DNA of 64,000 nt from Boswellia sacra (lineage: Eukaryota; Streptophyta; Magnoliopsida; Sapindales; Burseraceae). Positions 1 through 10,771 of the stretch are shown piece after piece. The position numbers and the translations under genes are program-made. The DNA is taken from positions 588,418 to 652,417 of the forward strand of contig SNVD02012234.1 of the NCBI GenBank assembly GCA_013180625.2, in the 5' to 3' direction. Numbering within the stretch: the first letter of the stretch is position 1; each line of letters begins with the position of its first letter. The notes under the pieces are model-generated. The model did no database searches, had not been told where the DNA came from, and saw nothing but the letters and a program-made list of their open reading frames with translations.

Positions 1-231
1 CTCACCACCCTCAGGTGGGTTAGAACTTGAAGCACTTCGCGTAGGAGAACTAATTATCTAATTTTTATCAATAACAAAAACATAAGTGACAAAATTTATA
101 ACATTTAGAACAGAAACACAACAAACAGTTATTCAAGGCACATGCAAGTGCACAAACATGACTCTATCCCTCCCAGACTATCTACCTCCTTTCCACAGGT
201 CCACAGTAAAGCCTAGGCTCTGATACCACCC
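1..231 (-). mobile_element. Internal leader of a Ty3/Gypsy retrotransposon, with primer binding site
   Basis: Read on the minus strand, positions 228 to 216 give TGGTATCAGAGCC, the initiator-Met tRNA primer binding site used by many plant LTR elements. It lies three bases inside the end of the LTR that starts at 232. The rest is non-coding leader and the element continues off the left edge of the window. No gag reading frame is visible here. Confidence 0.75.
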
Positions 232-704
232 TGTCATGCCCTAACATCTCTTATTTAGAGATTTTAGGGTGTGATTGAATAAGAATTTATAAAAATTACG
301 TCATCCATATCTCATAATTTTTTTTATATAAATACATCACAAGAATTCATTACAACTTATGACTATTTGTTCAAAATTAATTTTACATACACTGGTGACA
401 AAATCAATACAGCAGTTGATAGTCACCAACCAAGATCTCCCATTACATACTAGGAGAATCAAGACAGTCCCCAAGAATTATATGCATACTGACTCCAGAC
501 TCCCTAAGAAAGCTCTGGAACATCTCTAGGATGAGCATCCTTCTGTGTACCTGTGGAGGGAGGGGGTGAGCCTAAAGCCCAGTAGGAAAGTTCTAACATT
601 ATACGAAATTATTCACATTCCACAAATATTCAATCACAGGAGTAGACATCCAATAATAATATATCAAACTATTATGTTCGTTCACATATGAAATTTCTGT
701 TCGT

Positions 705-1080
705 ATTCCCTTTGGATCCGTATCCAGAACGGCCCATCTAAGGTCCGACACATCATATCGAAATATTCGTGTTCCCCTTGGGTCCGTATACAGAATGGTC
801 CACCCAAGGTCCAACATCATATCAATATATTCATGTTCCCCTTGGGTCCGTATACAGAACGGTCCACCCAAGGTCCAACACTTTATATCATTATATTCGT
901 GTTCCCCTTGGGTCCGTATACAGAACGGTCCACCCAAGGTCCAACACCTCATATCAATATATTCATGTTCCCTTTGGGTCCGTATACAGAACGGTCCACC
1001 CAAGGTCCAACACTTAGAATATAATATTCGCATTCTCCTTGGATCCGTATACCAAACGGCGCATCCAAGGTCCAATGCAT
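705..1080. repeat. Tandem array, unit about 66 bp, about 5-6 copies
   Basis: Units begin at about 706, 770, 834, 901, 967 and 1033, spaced 64-67 bp; the outer copies are degenerate. Each unit contains CTTGGGTCCGT, a short loop, then ACGGTCCACCCAAG. The arms are complementary, so every unit can form a hairpin. The array lies inside the Gypsy LTR. Confidence 0.85.
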
Positions 1081-1194
1081 ACATTAACAGTCTTTCAATA
1101 TCATCACTATGATAAATCTCAAGAAATTATGATTTTTATGCAAAATCCAGGACTTTTTGGGAAGTATTCAGTCGATTTGGGGTGGTTCTAAAAT

Positions 1195-1375
1195 TTTGCT
1201 CGACACTCGACACTGTTTACTTGATACTATTTCTTGACACTGTTCACTCGACACTCGACACTGTTTCTCGACATTGTTCACTCGACACTGTTTACTCGAT
1301 ACTCTTTCTCGACACTGTTCACTCGACACTGTTTTTCGACACTGTTCACTCGATACTGTTCACTGTCGAGCGAAA
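1195..1375. repeat. Short imperfect tandem array (CGACACTGTT/CACT motif)
   Basis: About twelve irregular copies of a 10-18 bp motif (CTCGACACTGTTCACT and variants) lie in the same LTR, downstream of the 66-bp array on the plus strand. There is no coding signal. Confidence 0.8.
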
Positions 1376-2227
1376 CACCAGAATCGAATTCCAGAGTTGG
1401 TTCAGAACGTCCCATTTCCAGAATTCGACTCCCAACTTCAAAAATTCACAAAAAATCCATTTTAACTCCAAATTCAACGAAATCAACGGCTAATTAAAGC
1501 TTAATACATCTATTTTCCAAAACAAATGAGAAATCATATAATTCTCAATCCAGAAAAACGCATCAACTCAATCAACACAAGACAGTCACATGAACTGCAC
1601 TTCTCACAAAATCATCTCTACTCCACTTCATCAACACTTCAATTCACAGATAATTCTTCATGCAATCACAACAAACAACTTACAATAAGTAACTTCACTC
1701 ATATTTCATCATCCAAGCAACCAAGAAATCAAGTCAAAACATGACACATACATAACAACAATATCAATTCAATAACAAAACACATAACATGAAGTAAGTA
1801 TAGTGTTAGAATCTCCTACTTGTTTTCGAAGCTAAACTTCTTGAAATTTTTCCTCACTCTTCCTTCTTCTCCTTTCTCTTCTTCTTCTTCTCTTCTTTTC
1901 TTCCTGGAACCGTGAACTCCTTCTCCTCTTCTCTTTCTTTTTCTTTTTTTTTCTTTTTCCTTCCCCCTAATTCTAGAAAACCCCATCTCTTATATACATG
2001 AGGCCTTGGCTCAATGGGCCTAAGTCCAACAATTTCAAATTCAAGCCCAATTCCCTTTTACCAATTTTCAACACAAGCCCACTTCTATTATCCTTCCCAA
2101 TTCTCATAAAATTACTCAAATACCCTTAGTGATATTTTCTAAAATTTATAATATATATATATACAAATGCATATATATATATATATATATTATACATTCG
2201 AGACTCTACAGTCTCTCTCGAGATTCA

Positions 2228-2343
2228 TGTTTACTGTTCGCTACATAAAAGGTGAATCAATCTTGCTTGCAGATTTTCTATCCAGACCAATTCCTAGACC
2301 AATTCAAGTAATCATAATGGCTTCTAGTTCATCTAAGCCATAA
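2228..2343 (+). pseudogene. Endogenous caulimovirid fragment: 3' end of the ORF1 polyprotein (RNase H tail)
   Basis: The plus frame running into the TAA at 2341-2343 contains the LADFLSR motif that closes the RNase H domain of plant pararetroviruses, followed by a short tail. Everything upstream (reverse transcriptase, protease, coat and movement regions) is absent, cut at the Gypsy LTR boundary. Similar RNase H ends occur in Ty3/Gypsy elements. The ORF arrangement that follows, a second ORF starting straight after this stop, favours a caulimovirid, possibly Florendovirus-like. That assignment is an inference. Confidence 0.5.
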
Positions 2344-3327
2344 ATGCTGGGTCAGGATGCTTTTGAAAGAAGGCAGGAAGGTCTCAGAAAAAGAAAACTT
2401 CCTCAAACTTTAGAAGATTATAAAGGCAAGACAAAGGTGGAAACAAAAGAATATTCTTATGATCTTCCACTATTCTGTTCTCTATTGCCTCCTAAAATCA
2501 AAGCAGATATTGAAGATCGAGTGTTTTATGCACGTGACTATCCAGAAACATCAGACAAAACTTTTGGAAGAACATGGGATCTTTTATATCAATGCATGAT
2601 GAGTCCTAGCACAGAAGAAAGAAAGTTTCAATTACTTTCTTCTACACCAAATCTAGATCAAATCTTTGAGACGGTCTATCAGATCACTCCAAATTTTCAT
2701 GTTGTCCATGATGAAGACACAAATTAGGGTCATTCAGTCATACCTGAAGCTTCTTCTCTAGGCTACTATTTCTGTTAGTTATTGTTCAACCTATATCCAA
2801 TAGTGATGGTATTTGATCCTGTATTAATTCACAGGAGTAGAAGGTATAATCCTAATCGATGGTTTGATCGAATGTTCTCTCCTATCTTTGAAGATCTCTT
2901 GACGCTTACGCTCAAAGGTGGATTTCAAATTGTCCACAAGATGATAATAATTTTTCAGCTAAGAGACATATGGGGAAGAACAAGATAGCCATTTATTGAG
3001 CCAATTATCCATGATCATGTGAGTGATGATATCCAGATGTGTTGGGAAGGATGTCTACATGCAAGAAAAAGATTAGCAAAAGTCTATCAAATGCCATTAC
3101 TGTACTGTACTCACAGTCCGGTTTCCGACAATGTCCTCAACTCACCAGATCTCTTTTACAAAGAGAGGATAAAAAATCTACAGCTCTTAAATAACAGTTC
3201 AGATGATGATTCGATTCAGGAATATCGGCATGATTACCATGAATGGCTTCGTAGGCAAGGAAGAGTTAATGAGATTCAAAATCCTTCACCACCATGGGAA
3301 GATCTTGAAGAGCAATGGGAAGATTAG
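2344..3327 (+). pseudogene. Endogenous caulimovirid-like ORF2, three in-frame TAG stops
   Basis: The ATG at 2344 follows the ORF1 stop directly (TAAATG). One frame runs 984 nt to the TAG at 3325-3327 and is interrupted only by TAG codons at 2725, 2776 and 2986; no frameshift is needed. The product is hydrophilic and rich in Glu, Lys, Arg and Asp, with an acidic C-terminus (PPWEDLEEQWED). No membrane segment or known catalytic motif is visible. Florendoviruses are known to carry a second ORF of unknown function after the polyprotein, which fits the position and size. As it stands the copy is non-coding. A Gypsy-derived extra ORF remains an alternative. Confidence 0.5.
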
Positions 3328-3673
3328 CCATAGCTATAAATGCCTAATAAACTATTTGATCCACAGTTCCACCCATCAATCAGGTTTCATGGCAAGATGA
3401 TTTCTTCTTTGACTCAGATGATGATTAAAGCGGAAGCAAAGTGGACCCATCAGCGGAAGCATTGGTGAAGAGACACGAAGTGACATGATGTGATATAAAG
3501 TAATAAAGCATGAGATGAGTCATGCTAGTGTAATGATGTAATATTGCCTTTATGTGTGAGTCATGTAGTGAGGTGTCCAGTGTAATGATGTTAGTGTTAA
3601 GGTGTGAGTTGTAAAGTAGTATGATGTGACATAAAGTATGTTGCTGGAAACTGGGTTGTTCAAAAGCTTGATC

Positions 3674-3676
<3 letters not shown>
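3328..3676 (+). other. Non-coding tail of the pararetroviral fragment
   Basis: No credible ORF. A possible TATA-like element (CTATAAATG) is at 3334-3342, and GTAATGATGT-type motifs repeat between 3480 and 3640. This could be the viral intergenic region, but nothing proves it. The stretch ends at an AT microsatellite. Confidence 0.35.

Positions 3677-3724
<48 letters not shown>
3677..3724. repeat. (AT)n microsatellite
   Basis: An uninterrupted AT/TA dinucleotide run of about 48 bp separates the viral fragment from the last recognisable exon of the prenyltransferase pseudogene. Confidence 0.95.
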
Positions 3725-3726
<2 letters not shown>

Positions 3727-3792
3727 AGCATTTTGCTTAGCAAGTATAAAAATTAAAATGCATGATGACATTGTAATTAATTAGAAACAAAC

Positions 3793-3855
3793 CTCGAAAA
3801 TCAAGCAAGATGCCAAGATTAAATGCGCAGGGATCATTATGCAACACCAAAAAGC
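3793..3855 (-). pseudogene. Prenyltransferase pseudogene: penultimate-type exon
   Basis: Exactly 21 codons between acceptor TTTCAG and donor GTTTGT, reading AFWCCIMIPAHLILASCLI, which matches the family segment MIPAHxILAxxLIFQ. The final exon expected downstream (ending in YxEYLLxPF) is not found before the AT run, so the 3' end is missing. Confidence 0.85.
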
Positions 3856-3958
3856 CTGAAATTAAAATGAATACACATGTAAAATTGTTACTTCTCAAGG
3901 CAATCTTTGTAGAAGAAAAATTAATGTGAAAAAATGCATTAAAAAATGAAGCGTTCAC

Positions 3959-4080
3959 CGGAGGCATGTAAATTACCGCCAATATATATACCAGCAATAA
4001 AATAGACCAAAAGAAGCCCAGTACTAAGGAATGCAATGTTTCCAACTCCAAGCTTTGATGCAAAAGTTGTTATTTGAAAT
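3959..4080 (-). pseudogene. Prenyltransferase pseudogene: exon after the second Asp-rich motif
   Basis: Acceptor TTCTAG ends at 4081. The frame reads FQITTFASKLGVGNIAFL and then GLLLVYFIAG. A one-base shift near 3985 is needed to reach the expected end (LAVIYMPP) before the donor GTGAAC at 3958. This is a second frameshift in the pseudogene. Confidence 0.85.
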
Positions 4081-4162
4081 CTAGAACACATAGCAATAAT
4101 TAAGCTCATCAAGTTTTAATTAGAAATCTTAGGAATTGGACTGATCAGAAACTGTAACTTAT

Positions 4163-4255
4163 TTGTGATTGCCCTCTACATTTGGTAGGTCTTTTGTAAC
4201 AACAATGGCCAATGAAAACCATGTCAGAAAGATTAAGATGAAAGCCAAAGGTGGG
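4163..4255 (-). pseudogene. Prenyltransferase pseudogene: exon with second Asp-rich motif and a lost splice donor
   Basis: Acceptor CTGCAG at 4261-4256. The frame reads SPPLAFILIFLIW and then TKDLPNVEGN, the family's second Mg-prenyl-diphosphate motif (KDxxDxEGD in active enzymes, here with Asp to Asn changes). The donor should be GTAAGT but reads ATAAGT at 4162-4157, a G-to-A change of the invariant base. Confidence 0.85.
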
Positions 4256-4681
4256 CTGCAGGTAGAGATTCAAGGAGGAGATCATGACAATTCTTGTAAT
4301 CTTGTTAATAGTTGAACAAAAATTAAGTGTGTGTATGTATAAGAAGAAGTTGGCTTTGCTGGGTGCTTTAGGTTCCATTGCAAAGAAATTCAGAACTCCA
4401 AGGCATACCAGCAAAGCCATCTTTCTGCAGTATACTGCAACATAAGGTGATAGAGTGGTGGAGGATGCTGGCCATTTGACTAATTTTTTTCGGTCCTGCC
4501 CAGTTATTATTACCGACAGACGACAAAGACAGCCATGACTTATACATCCTTTCATGTAACGTTTATTAATTAATGGCCGAATTTAATTCATTTGCATAAT
4601 ATGAAGCAATAAGAAAAAGAAATGTATTGTAACTTACTTCCATTTAAATGTGAGTCCAAGGTTACCTCTTATGGCATAATA
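4256..4681 (-). other. Intron remnant of the prenyltransferase pseudogene
   Basis: An exon for the RGFLLNFGVYYATRA segment is expected here. Only a weak resemblance (GVLNFF at about 4385-4405, minus) is visible and it is not convincing. No other feature is seen up to the Copia-1 target site at 4677-4681. Confidence 0.4.
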
Positions 4682-5279
4682 TGTTATAAAATTTACTTGC
4701 ATTATATAAGGATAACATACAAAAATAATTTAATTTAACTTTAAAATAAAATTTCTAACTAAAAGCTTGTTTTGGTAATAGAAATGATGCGTCGAAGCTT
4801 GTGTATCACACGATTTCCTTAAAACAGATTCGCCTTCTCCAATACGTGCTTGACAATTTTATAAGTGTCTGTCTCGTAGGATACAACGATAACTAGTAGC
4901 AAGTGAAGCACTACTCTTCTACTTTAACAAACTAGAAACACTTCAAACATTCTATCACTCTAGAACTAGAAACTAAGGACTCAAGAAAACGAGAGAGAAA
5001 ATAAGCTAGATAGATATTACTTTTTGATGTATTTTACAAATGAAGAAAGGACCTGTTTATATAGACCAAGGAAAACGTAACCTCCAAATCCATTTAATTC
5101 AAAAATTAAATTTATAACTACCATTTCTATTCAATACAAATCAATTTTTCATAAGTTACAAAAGAAATTTGTAAATCAATTCATAGATTACAAAACAATT
5201 TCATTCAAACCATATTAAATTACAAAATTAAATTTCGTAACTTCTAAAGAATTTGAAACATCTTTTTAATTTTCCAACA
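4682..5279 (-). repeat. Copia-1 3' LTR
   Basis: Starts TGTTATAAAATTTACTTGC and ends TTTTCCAACA on the plus strand. The adjoining polypurine tract is AGGGGATTG on the minus strand (plus ~5279-5290). It is about 50 bp longer than the partner at 41154-41699, with scattered substitutions. Confidence 0.9.
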
Positions 5280-5731
5280 ATCCCCTAAATGAATGAAATT
5301 GATGGAAAAATAAACGTATGCTTTGACCTGGTGATAAAGTTCAACGATCAAAACCTACATAGGATAGGTAGGTGTTACTCTTTAAACATTCCCTTGTGAA
5401 AGCCTATTTACTTTACTGACAAATCAATAGACACGATATCTTTGAACTATTCTATCATTTATGTAAACAATGATTTACTCCACACAGGAATCTTTCCAAG
5501 AATTTTTAGTTCTCACTATTATGTTCATTTTAGCCATGAACATATGCTGGTTTTGCAAGAATTTCTCAAGAACTAGGCCCTAAACGATTCTCTTAGAAGC
5601 AACCTCATTTCATTCTCACATAGGTGATTTCTTATCAAAAAGTAACCCACATTACTTCACTTGGATTATCGACGCATAAGAATCATTAAAAGCAATGCTT
5701 AACCTTATCCTTACGAGAATCACCGTTTTCA

Positions 5732-7960
5732 TCATAGGAATCGACAAGGGGTTACCCCCCACAGTGATCTATCCAAATCTGTACAATTAGGTTGTTCTTT
5801 TGAACCTAGATCTTGGGATATCCAGTCAACTAAATTGAGTTTCCTTTGTATTAACTTATTTTTCATGGGCTTCAGTCCTATTCCTTTAGATGACTTATCA
5901 ACTAGTTCTCTATTTAACCATTTGGTTAGCAGATCTGCAAGATTATCCTTAGACTTTATATAATCTACAGTGATAACTCTAGTTGAGAGTAGTTGCCTAA
6001 TGGTATTATGTCTACGACGAATATGTTTAGACTTACCATTATACATGTTGCTCTGAGGCCATCCAATAGCAGATTGACTATCACAATAGATACATATTTG
6101 CGGTACAGGCTTAGGCCAATCTAGAATATCTTCTGAGAAATGATGTAGCCATTCAGCCTCTTTACCATATTTATCTAAAGCTATAAACTTAGATTCTATT
6201 GCGGATCAGGCTATAACCGTTTTTTAGAAGATTTCCATGATATAGTAGCTTCAGCTAGAACACATACCCACTAGTAGACTTTGAGTCTTTTATATCAGAT
6301 ATATAGTTTGCATCGTTATATCCCTCTAACACTGCAGGATATCTAGTATAATGTAGTCCATAGTCGCGAGTATATCGTAAGTACCTTAATATTTTCACAA
6401 TACCTTTCCAATGCTCGAAACTTGGATTACTGGTGTATCTACTTAGTCTACTAATTGTGTAGGCCATATCAGGTCTTGTACAACTCATCAAGTATATTAA
6501 ACTACCAATTACTCTAGAATATTCTACTTATGAAATACTCTCACCTTTATTCTTATACAGGTGTTGACTTAAGTCTATCGGTGTTCTAGACACTCCAAAA
6601 TCATCTTTTTTGAATTTTTTTTCAAAATCTTGTTCACGTAGTGTGATTGACTAAGCATGAGTCCATCAGAAGTCTTTCTAATTTTAATTCCCAAATACAT
6701 TAGCCAGACCTATATCTTTCATGTCAAATTTTGAATTCAACATATTTTTGGTAGATTTTATTATCTTATTAGTATTACCAACGATAAGTATGTCATTAAC
6801 ATAAAGACAAAAAATAACATAACCATTTCCAGTATCTTTGACAAAGGTACATTTGTCACACTCATTGATTTAAAATCCATTTGCAAGCATCACATTGTCA
6901 AACTTTTCATACCATTGTTTTGGTGGTTGCTTTAAGCCGTACAGAGACTTTACCCATTTGTAGACTTTCTTTTCTTGTCCAGGAGCAACAAACCCCTCAG
7001 GTTGTTCCATATAAATCTCTTCATCTAAATCACCATTAAGAAAGGCTATCTTCACATTCATTTGATGCACTTCAAGATTTCGCAAAGCGGCAATCGCAAG
7101 TATTATCATTCTAATGGAATTTATTCTCATTACTGGAGAATATGTGTCAAAGTAATCTAGGCCTTCTCATTGCTTGTAACCTTTGATAACAAGTCTAGCC
7201 TTATACTTGTCAATTGATCCATCTGCTTTCATTTTCCTCTTGAAGATCCATTTAGAACCTAGTGGTTTACATCTTGGAGAAAGATCCACAAGTTCCCACG
7301 TATAATTTCGCATTATGGAATCAATTTCACTCTTAATGGCTTCTTTCCACAAAGGTACTTCTAAAGAGCTTACAACTTCTTAAAAACTTTGAGGTTCACT
7401 TTCTAACATGTAAACCAAAAAATCTGAACCAAAGGATTTTTCTGCTCTTGCTCTTTTACTACATCTAGGTTCAACTTTAACAACTTGTTCTTGATCCTGA
7501 GTATTCTCAGTGATAGCCTCGTAAGTTTGTTTAGATGAACTTGGTCTTTCCTTGGATTTATACGGAAATTTATGTTCAAAGAACGTTGTATTTCTCGATT
7601 CCATTATTGTGTTTATAGGATTTGTGACTCATACACAAGAAATTGATAAGCACTACTATTTTGAGCATATCCTATGAAAATGCAATCAACTATTTTTGGA
7701 CTTATTTTCACCTTCTTAGATATAGGTACCACTACTATATCAAGACAACCCCACACTCGTAAATATTTATAGGAAAACTTTCTTCCTTTCCACAATTCAT
7801 AAGGTGTATTTTCATCTTTCTTGCGAGTATTTTATTTAAAAGGTAATTAGTTGATAAAATAGTTTCCCCCCACATGTTCTGAGGTAACCCAGAACTCAAC
7901 AGCATTGCATTCATCATTTCTTTCAAGGTACGATTTTTACTCTCAGCAACTTCGTTTGAC
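5732..7960 (-). pseudogene. Copia-1 pol: C-terminal integrase, reverse transcriptase and RNase H
   Basis: Minus frames contain the integrase end (VAESKNRTLKEMMNAML), the RT region (TWELVDLSPRCKPLGSKW; MNVKIAFLNGDLDEEIYM; SLYGLKQ) and an RNase H part ([37 protein letters not shown]). The RT catalytic YVDD reads YVND at about 6790-6805, an Asp to Asn change. Several stops and frameshifts break it. CACTA-1 interrupts the integrase at 7964. Confidence 0.9.
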
Positions 7961-7984
7961 TGACACTACAACATGGAGGACCTT

Positions 7985-8350
7985 TTACAGCGGGCAAAAA
8001 CTACCGCAAAAGCCCTTTTATGGCAGTAAAAGCTTTAACGACGGTTTTTGTTTGTCACAAAAAGGTTTTTACGGCGGTTTCGTTGTTCGACGTAAAAACG
8101 GACGACGAATGCAATTGTCGTATACCACACCTATTTTAGGCGGTTTTAAACTGTCGTATATTTTTGTCTTTTTACGACGAGCACAAAACCGCCGTAAAAA
8201 GTATGGAAACCACTGTATTCATGAAACCACCGTAAAATGTGTAAAAACCGCCGCAAATAGTTTTTACAAAAATGACGTAAGTTGGCCAATAAATCGTCGC
8301 AAATAGTTGCCTAATATTTTTTGTGACGATTAAACAACCGCCGTAAAATT
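7985..8350. repeat. CACTA-1 left subterminal repeats
   Basis: Direct and inverted copies of a 10-14 bp motif (ACGGCGGTTT / AAACCGCCGTAAA) are spaced every 20-30 bp. In En/Spm these subterminal repeats bind the TNPA-type protein. The apparent ORF at 7905-8306 is an artefact of this repeat. Confidence 0.8.
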
Positions 8351-8747
8351 TTTTTTTTTTTGGAAATTCTTTTGCTATTTAATATTATTTACTGTCTAAA
8401 GATTAAGTAACCTGTCTCAAAAAAATGTTTTGATATGTTTATTCAATCATTCAATGAATATAATGAAATCAAATCAAATATCAAGATACGTCACATAAAT
8501 AGTTTAACCATAACCTAAACAAACCAAACATAACTCAATCATCATCCACACAGTTCAACATCATATAATCAAATAGTTAAACAACATCTTAGTTATATAG
8601 TTCAACAACCTCCACATAACTCAATCATTTGATAAGTAAGCCATAAAACTTGGCAAACAACCTGCAAGTATAAATTTGTAACCAAGATTATAATCATTAA
8701 GTAACATTATGTATTTTAAAATAAATTGTTTAATTTCATTTATATAC

Positions 8748-10510
8748 CTATTCGTTCTCGTGGTTTGAATTATGATCTGTGAGGTTGTTTGTTCCATGAC
8801 TATCATATTGGAAACGACTATGATGTCCACTTGAAGCATCTGGGACCTATTTATAAAAAAAAACATGAAACATAAGTTAAAAATATGAGTCAACTGAAAC
8901 TACATTTTTAACTTTAAAAATAAGTAAATACCAGTCTTGTAGCACGCCGCTCTGCAAATTCTGGAAACCTCTCATGCAGGAAGGAAATGACTTCATCATA
9001 TATCATTTTCATGTTGTTGTGATCTTGCTTCAAGTTGTTGTGTGCTTCATTCAAGTTTTTTTGTGCTTCCTTCAAGTTGTTGTGCTCTTGCTGCAAAGTA
9101 CCCAACTTTTCCCTCAAGTGAATATCAGATGAGATGCTGCCTTGAATGTCAGTTAGAGATGGACCAAAACCATATGTTTGGGCATAACCACAATGATCAG
9201 GTCCTATTACATAGCCAAATACTTCTTCTCTCACTTGTTGAGTTTGCTGGTCTTATGGAAATTGAGACAAACCTTCATTAAATTGACTCTGCAACATAAT
9301 GAAAAGAAATAACAACTTAATAAAGATAATGTATTAAGCAAAAATTAATTACAGATAGTGGATGAATACATAAGTTCAAAAGATTAAAGAACTTACAATT
9401 ATTTTTGCACTTTCATCATCACCTACTTCCCCATTACTTTTTGTTCTTGTCTTGACGAAGACACTAATGCGATCAGTTTGCTCTCCATTTCTTATCATCT
9501 AAACAAAAAAATAACAAAACTAAAATAATACAACTACTAAAGAGATATAAGTAGATCTTGATAACCAACAAGTAAAGAGCGTATAAACAAACAAATGTAA
9601 CTTACCTCTTCTCGTTTCTGGGCAAATGACGTGCGACCTGTTCGATGAAGTGCAACTTGTTGTGCTCGATTTACCTTATTCTTCTTTGCAGCTTCCTATA
9701 ATATAAACAATATTAACAACAATTATATTATATGACTTACATTGTAAATACAAAAAAAAAAAAGAAATCTACACTTTTTTTTTATTAAGTTAGGCACATA
9801 CTTTAGCGTGTTTTGTTCCCCAATAAGCTACAAGAATAGGCCACTGATCTGGCTGAACTCTAGGAGGAGTGAATCTTAATTGATCCTCATCCGTATCGTA
9901 TTTTTTGTAGTAATTCCTCTTTACACGAGCTTTCCAATCCCGCCAAAGGTTCCCAATATGTTATAAACAATGAGGTCTATACTCATCAGGAACATCTATA
10001 TTATCCTACAAAAACAAATTGCAATAGATTAATGGAGGTACAAATACATATACATGTAACCTATGAATTTCTTAAACATAAATTACCTTTACTTCTTTCC
10101 AGATGGCATCCAAAAGATGTGATGACATATTTTGCCACCAAGGACAAGTCAATGGAGCCATGTTGCCATTTTTGGCTATGATTCCAAGTTGGGTGGTTTA
10201 TTTGTCTTTGTTTGTATTTATTGGCTACCATTGAGAGTTAAACTAAATATGCAACCTCTGGCCTTTACCCAACTCACGAACAGTACGAGCTACTCCACGT
10301 CCTTTAACAACACTTGATGTGCCACCGTATCTATAAAAAAACAACAACAAATATTTAAACAACCTTAAATTTAAAAAAAATAAAAATAAACATGTATATA
10401 ACTTTATTATTCATTTGAGTTTGAGAAGATGTTGTCGATTGTCGTTGAGCTTCTACTTCCCGTTGTATTATACTCTCCATAGAGGTGTCTCTTAGTCTCT
10501 TTGGCGGCAT
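8748..10510 (-). pseudogene. CACTA-1 TNPA-like gene (Transposase_24 family)
   Basis: Minus ATG at 10510-10508 (MPPKRLRDTSMES) and stop TAG at 8750-8748 (NHENE end). Exons include the conserved plant En/Spm block (WRDWKARVKRNYYKKY; TPPRVQPDQWPILVAYWG; NRAQQVALHRTGRTSF at 9600-9990) and a coiled-coil-like tail with repeated EAQKNLNEAHNNLKQDHNN (8914-9234). Introns have plausible GT-AG sites, for example the donor at about 8937 and acceptor at about 8848. Proteins of this family bind subterminal repeats and assist transposition. A stop near 9255 and a frame break near 10200 suggest decay; I have not resolved every exon. Confidence 0.75.
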
Positions 10511-10771
10511 AGTTATCTATTCAAAAACCATTCACAGTCAAAGAAAGCTAATATATTTTTTTAAGTTCCATGATAATTAACATATGCATATAATAAAGAA
10601 TTACAATCCATACAAGTTCAATTGAACAAACTATATATTTCATTCACAAAAAGTAATAGGTACACATAGACGAGGGGAAATCAGATAATTGGACAAAAGA
10701 AGAATGCCCCTAAAATAAAAGCCATATAAAAAATCACGTAATCAATAAAAACATGTCCAACAAAATTACTA

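Larger units (their letters stand above)
232..2210 (-). repeat. 5' LTR of the Gypsy element cut by the window start
   Basis: The plus strand begins TGTCATGCCC beside the primer binding site, and a matching CA end is at about 2210 (possibly 2227). That makes an LTR of roughly 2 kb, long for a plant element. On the minus strand a TATA box (TATATAAGAG) lies near 1990-2000, as expected for the LTR promoter. The LTR contains two tandem arrays (705-1080 and 1195-1375), a pyrimidine tract at 1850-1970 and AT-dinucleotide runs at 2150-2190. The partner LTR is outside the window, so the target-site duplication cannot be tested. ORFs predicted here are repeat artefacts. Confidence 0.65.

Noticed and set aside
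770..1075. Regular repeats that could look like a CRISPR array
   Set aside because: Units are head-to-tail with no unique spacers, the context is a plant LTR, and plants have no CRISPR loci.
4145..4555. 136-codon minus ORF as a gene
   Set aside because: It crosses an intron-exon border of the prenyltransferase pseudogene in the wrong frame; the correct frame gives the TKDLPNVEGN exon.
7905..8306. 133-codon plus ORF at the CACTA-1 left end
   Set aside because: It is made of subterminal repeats and crosses the transposon boundary.
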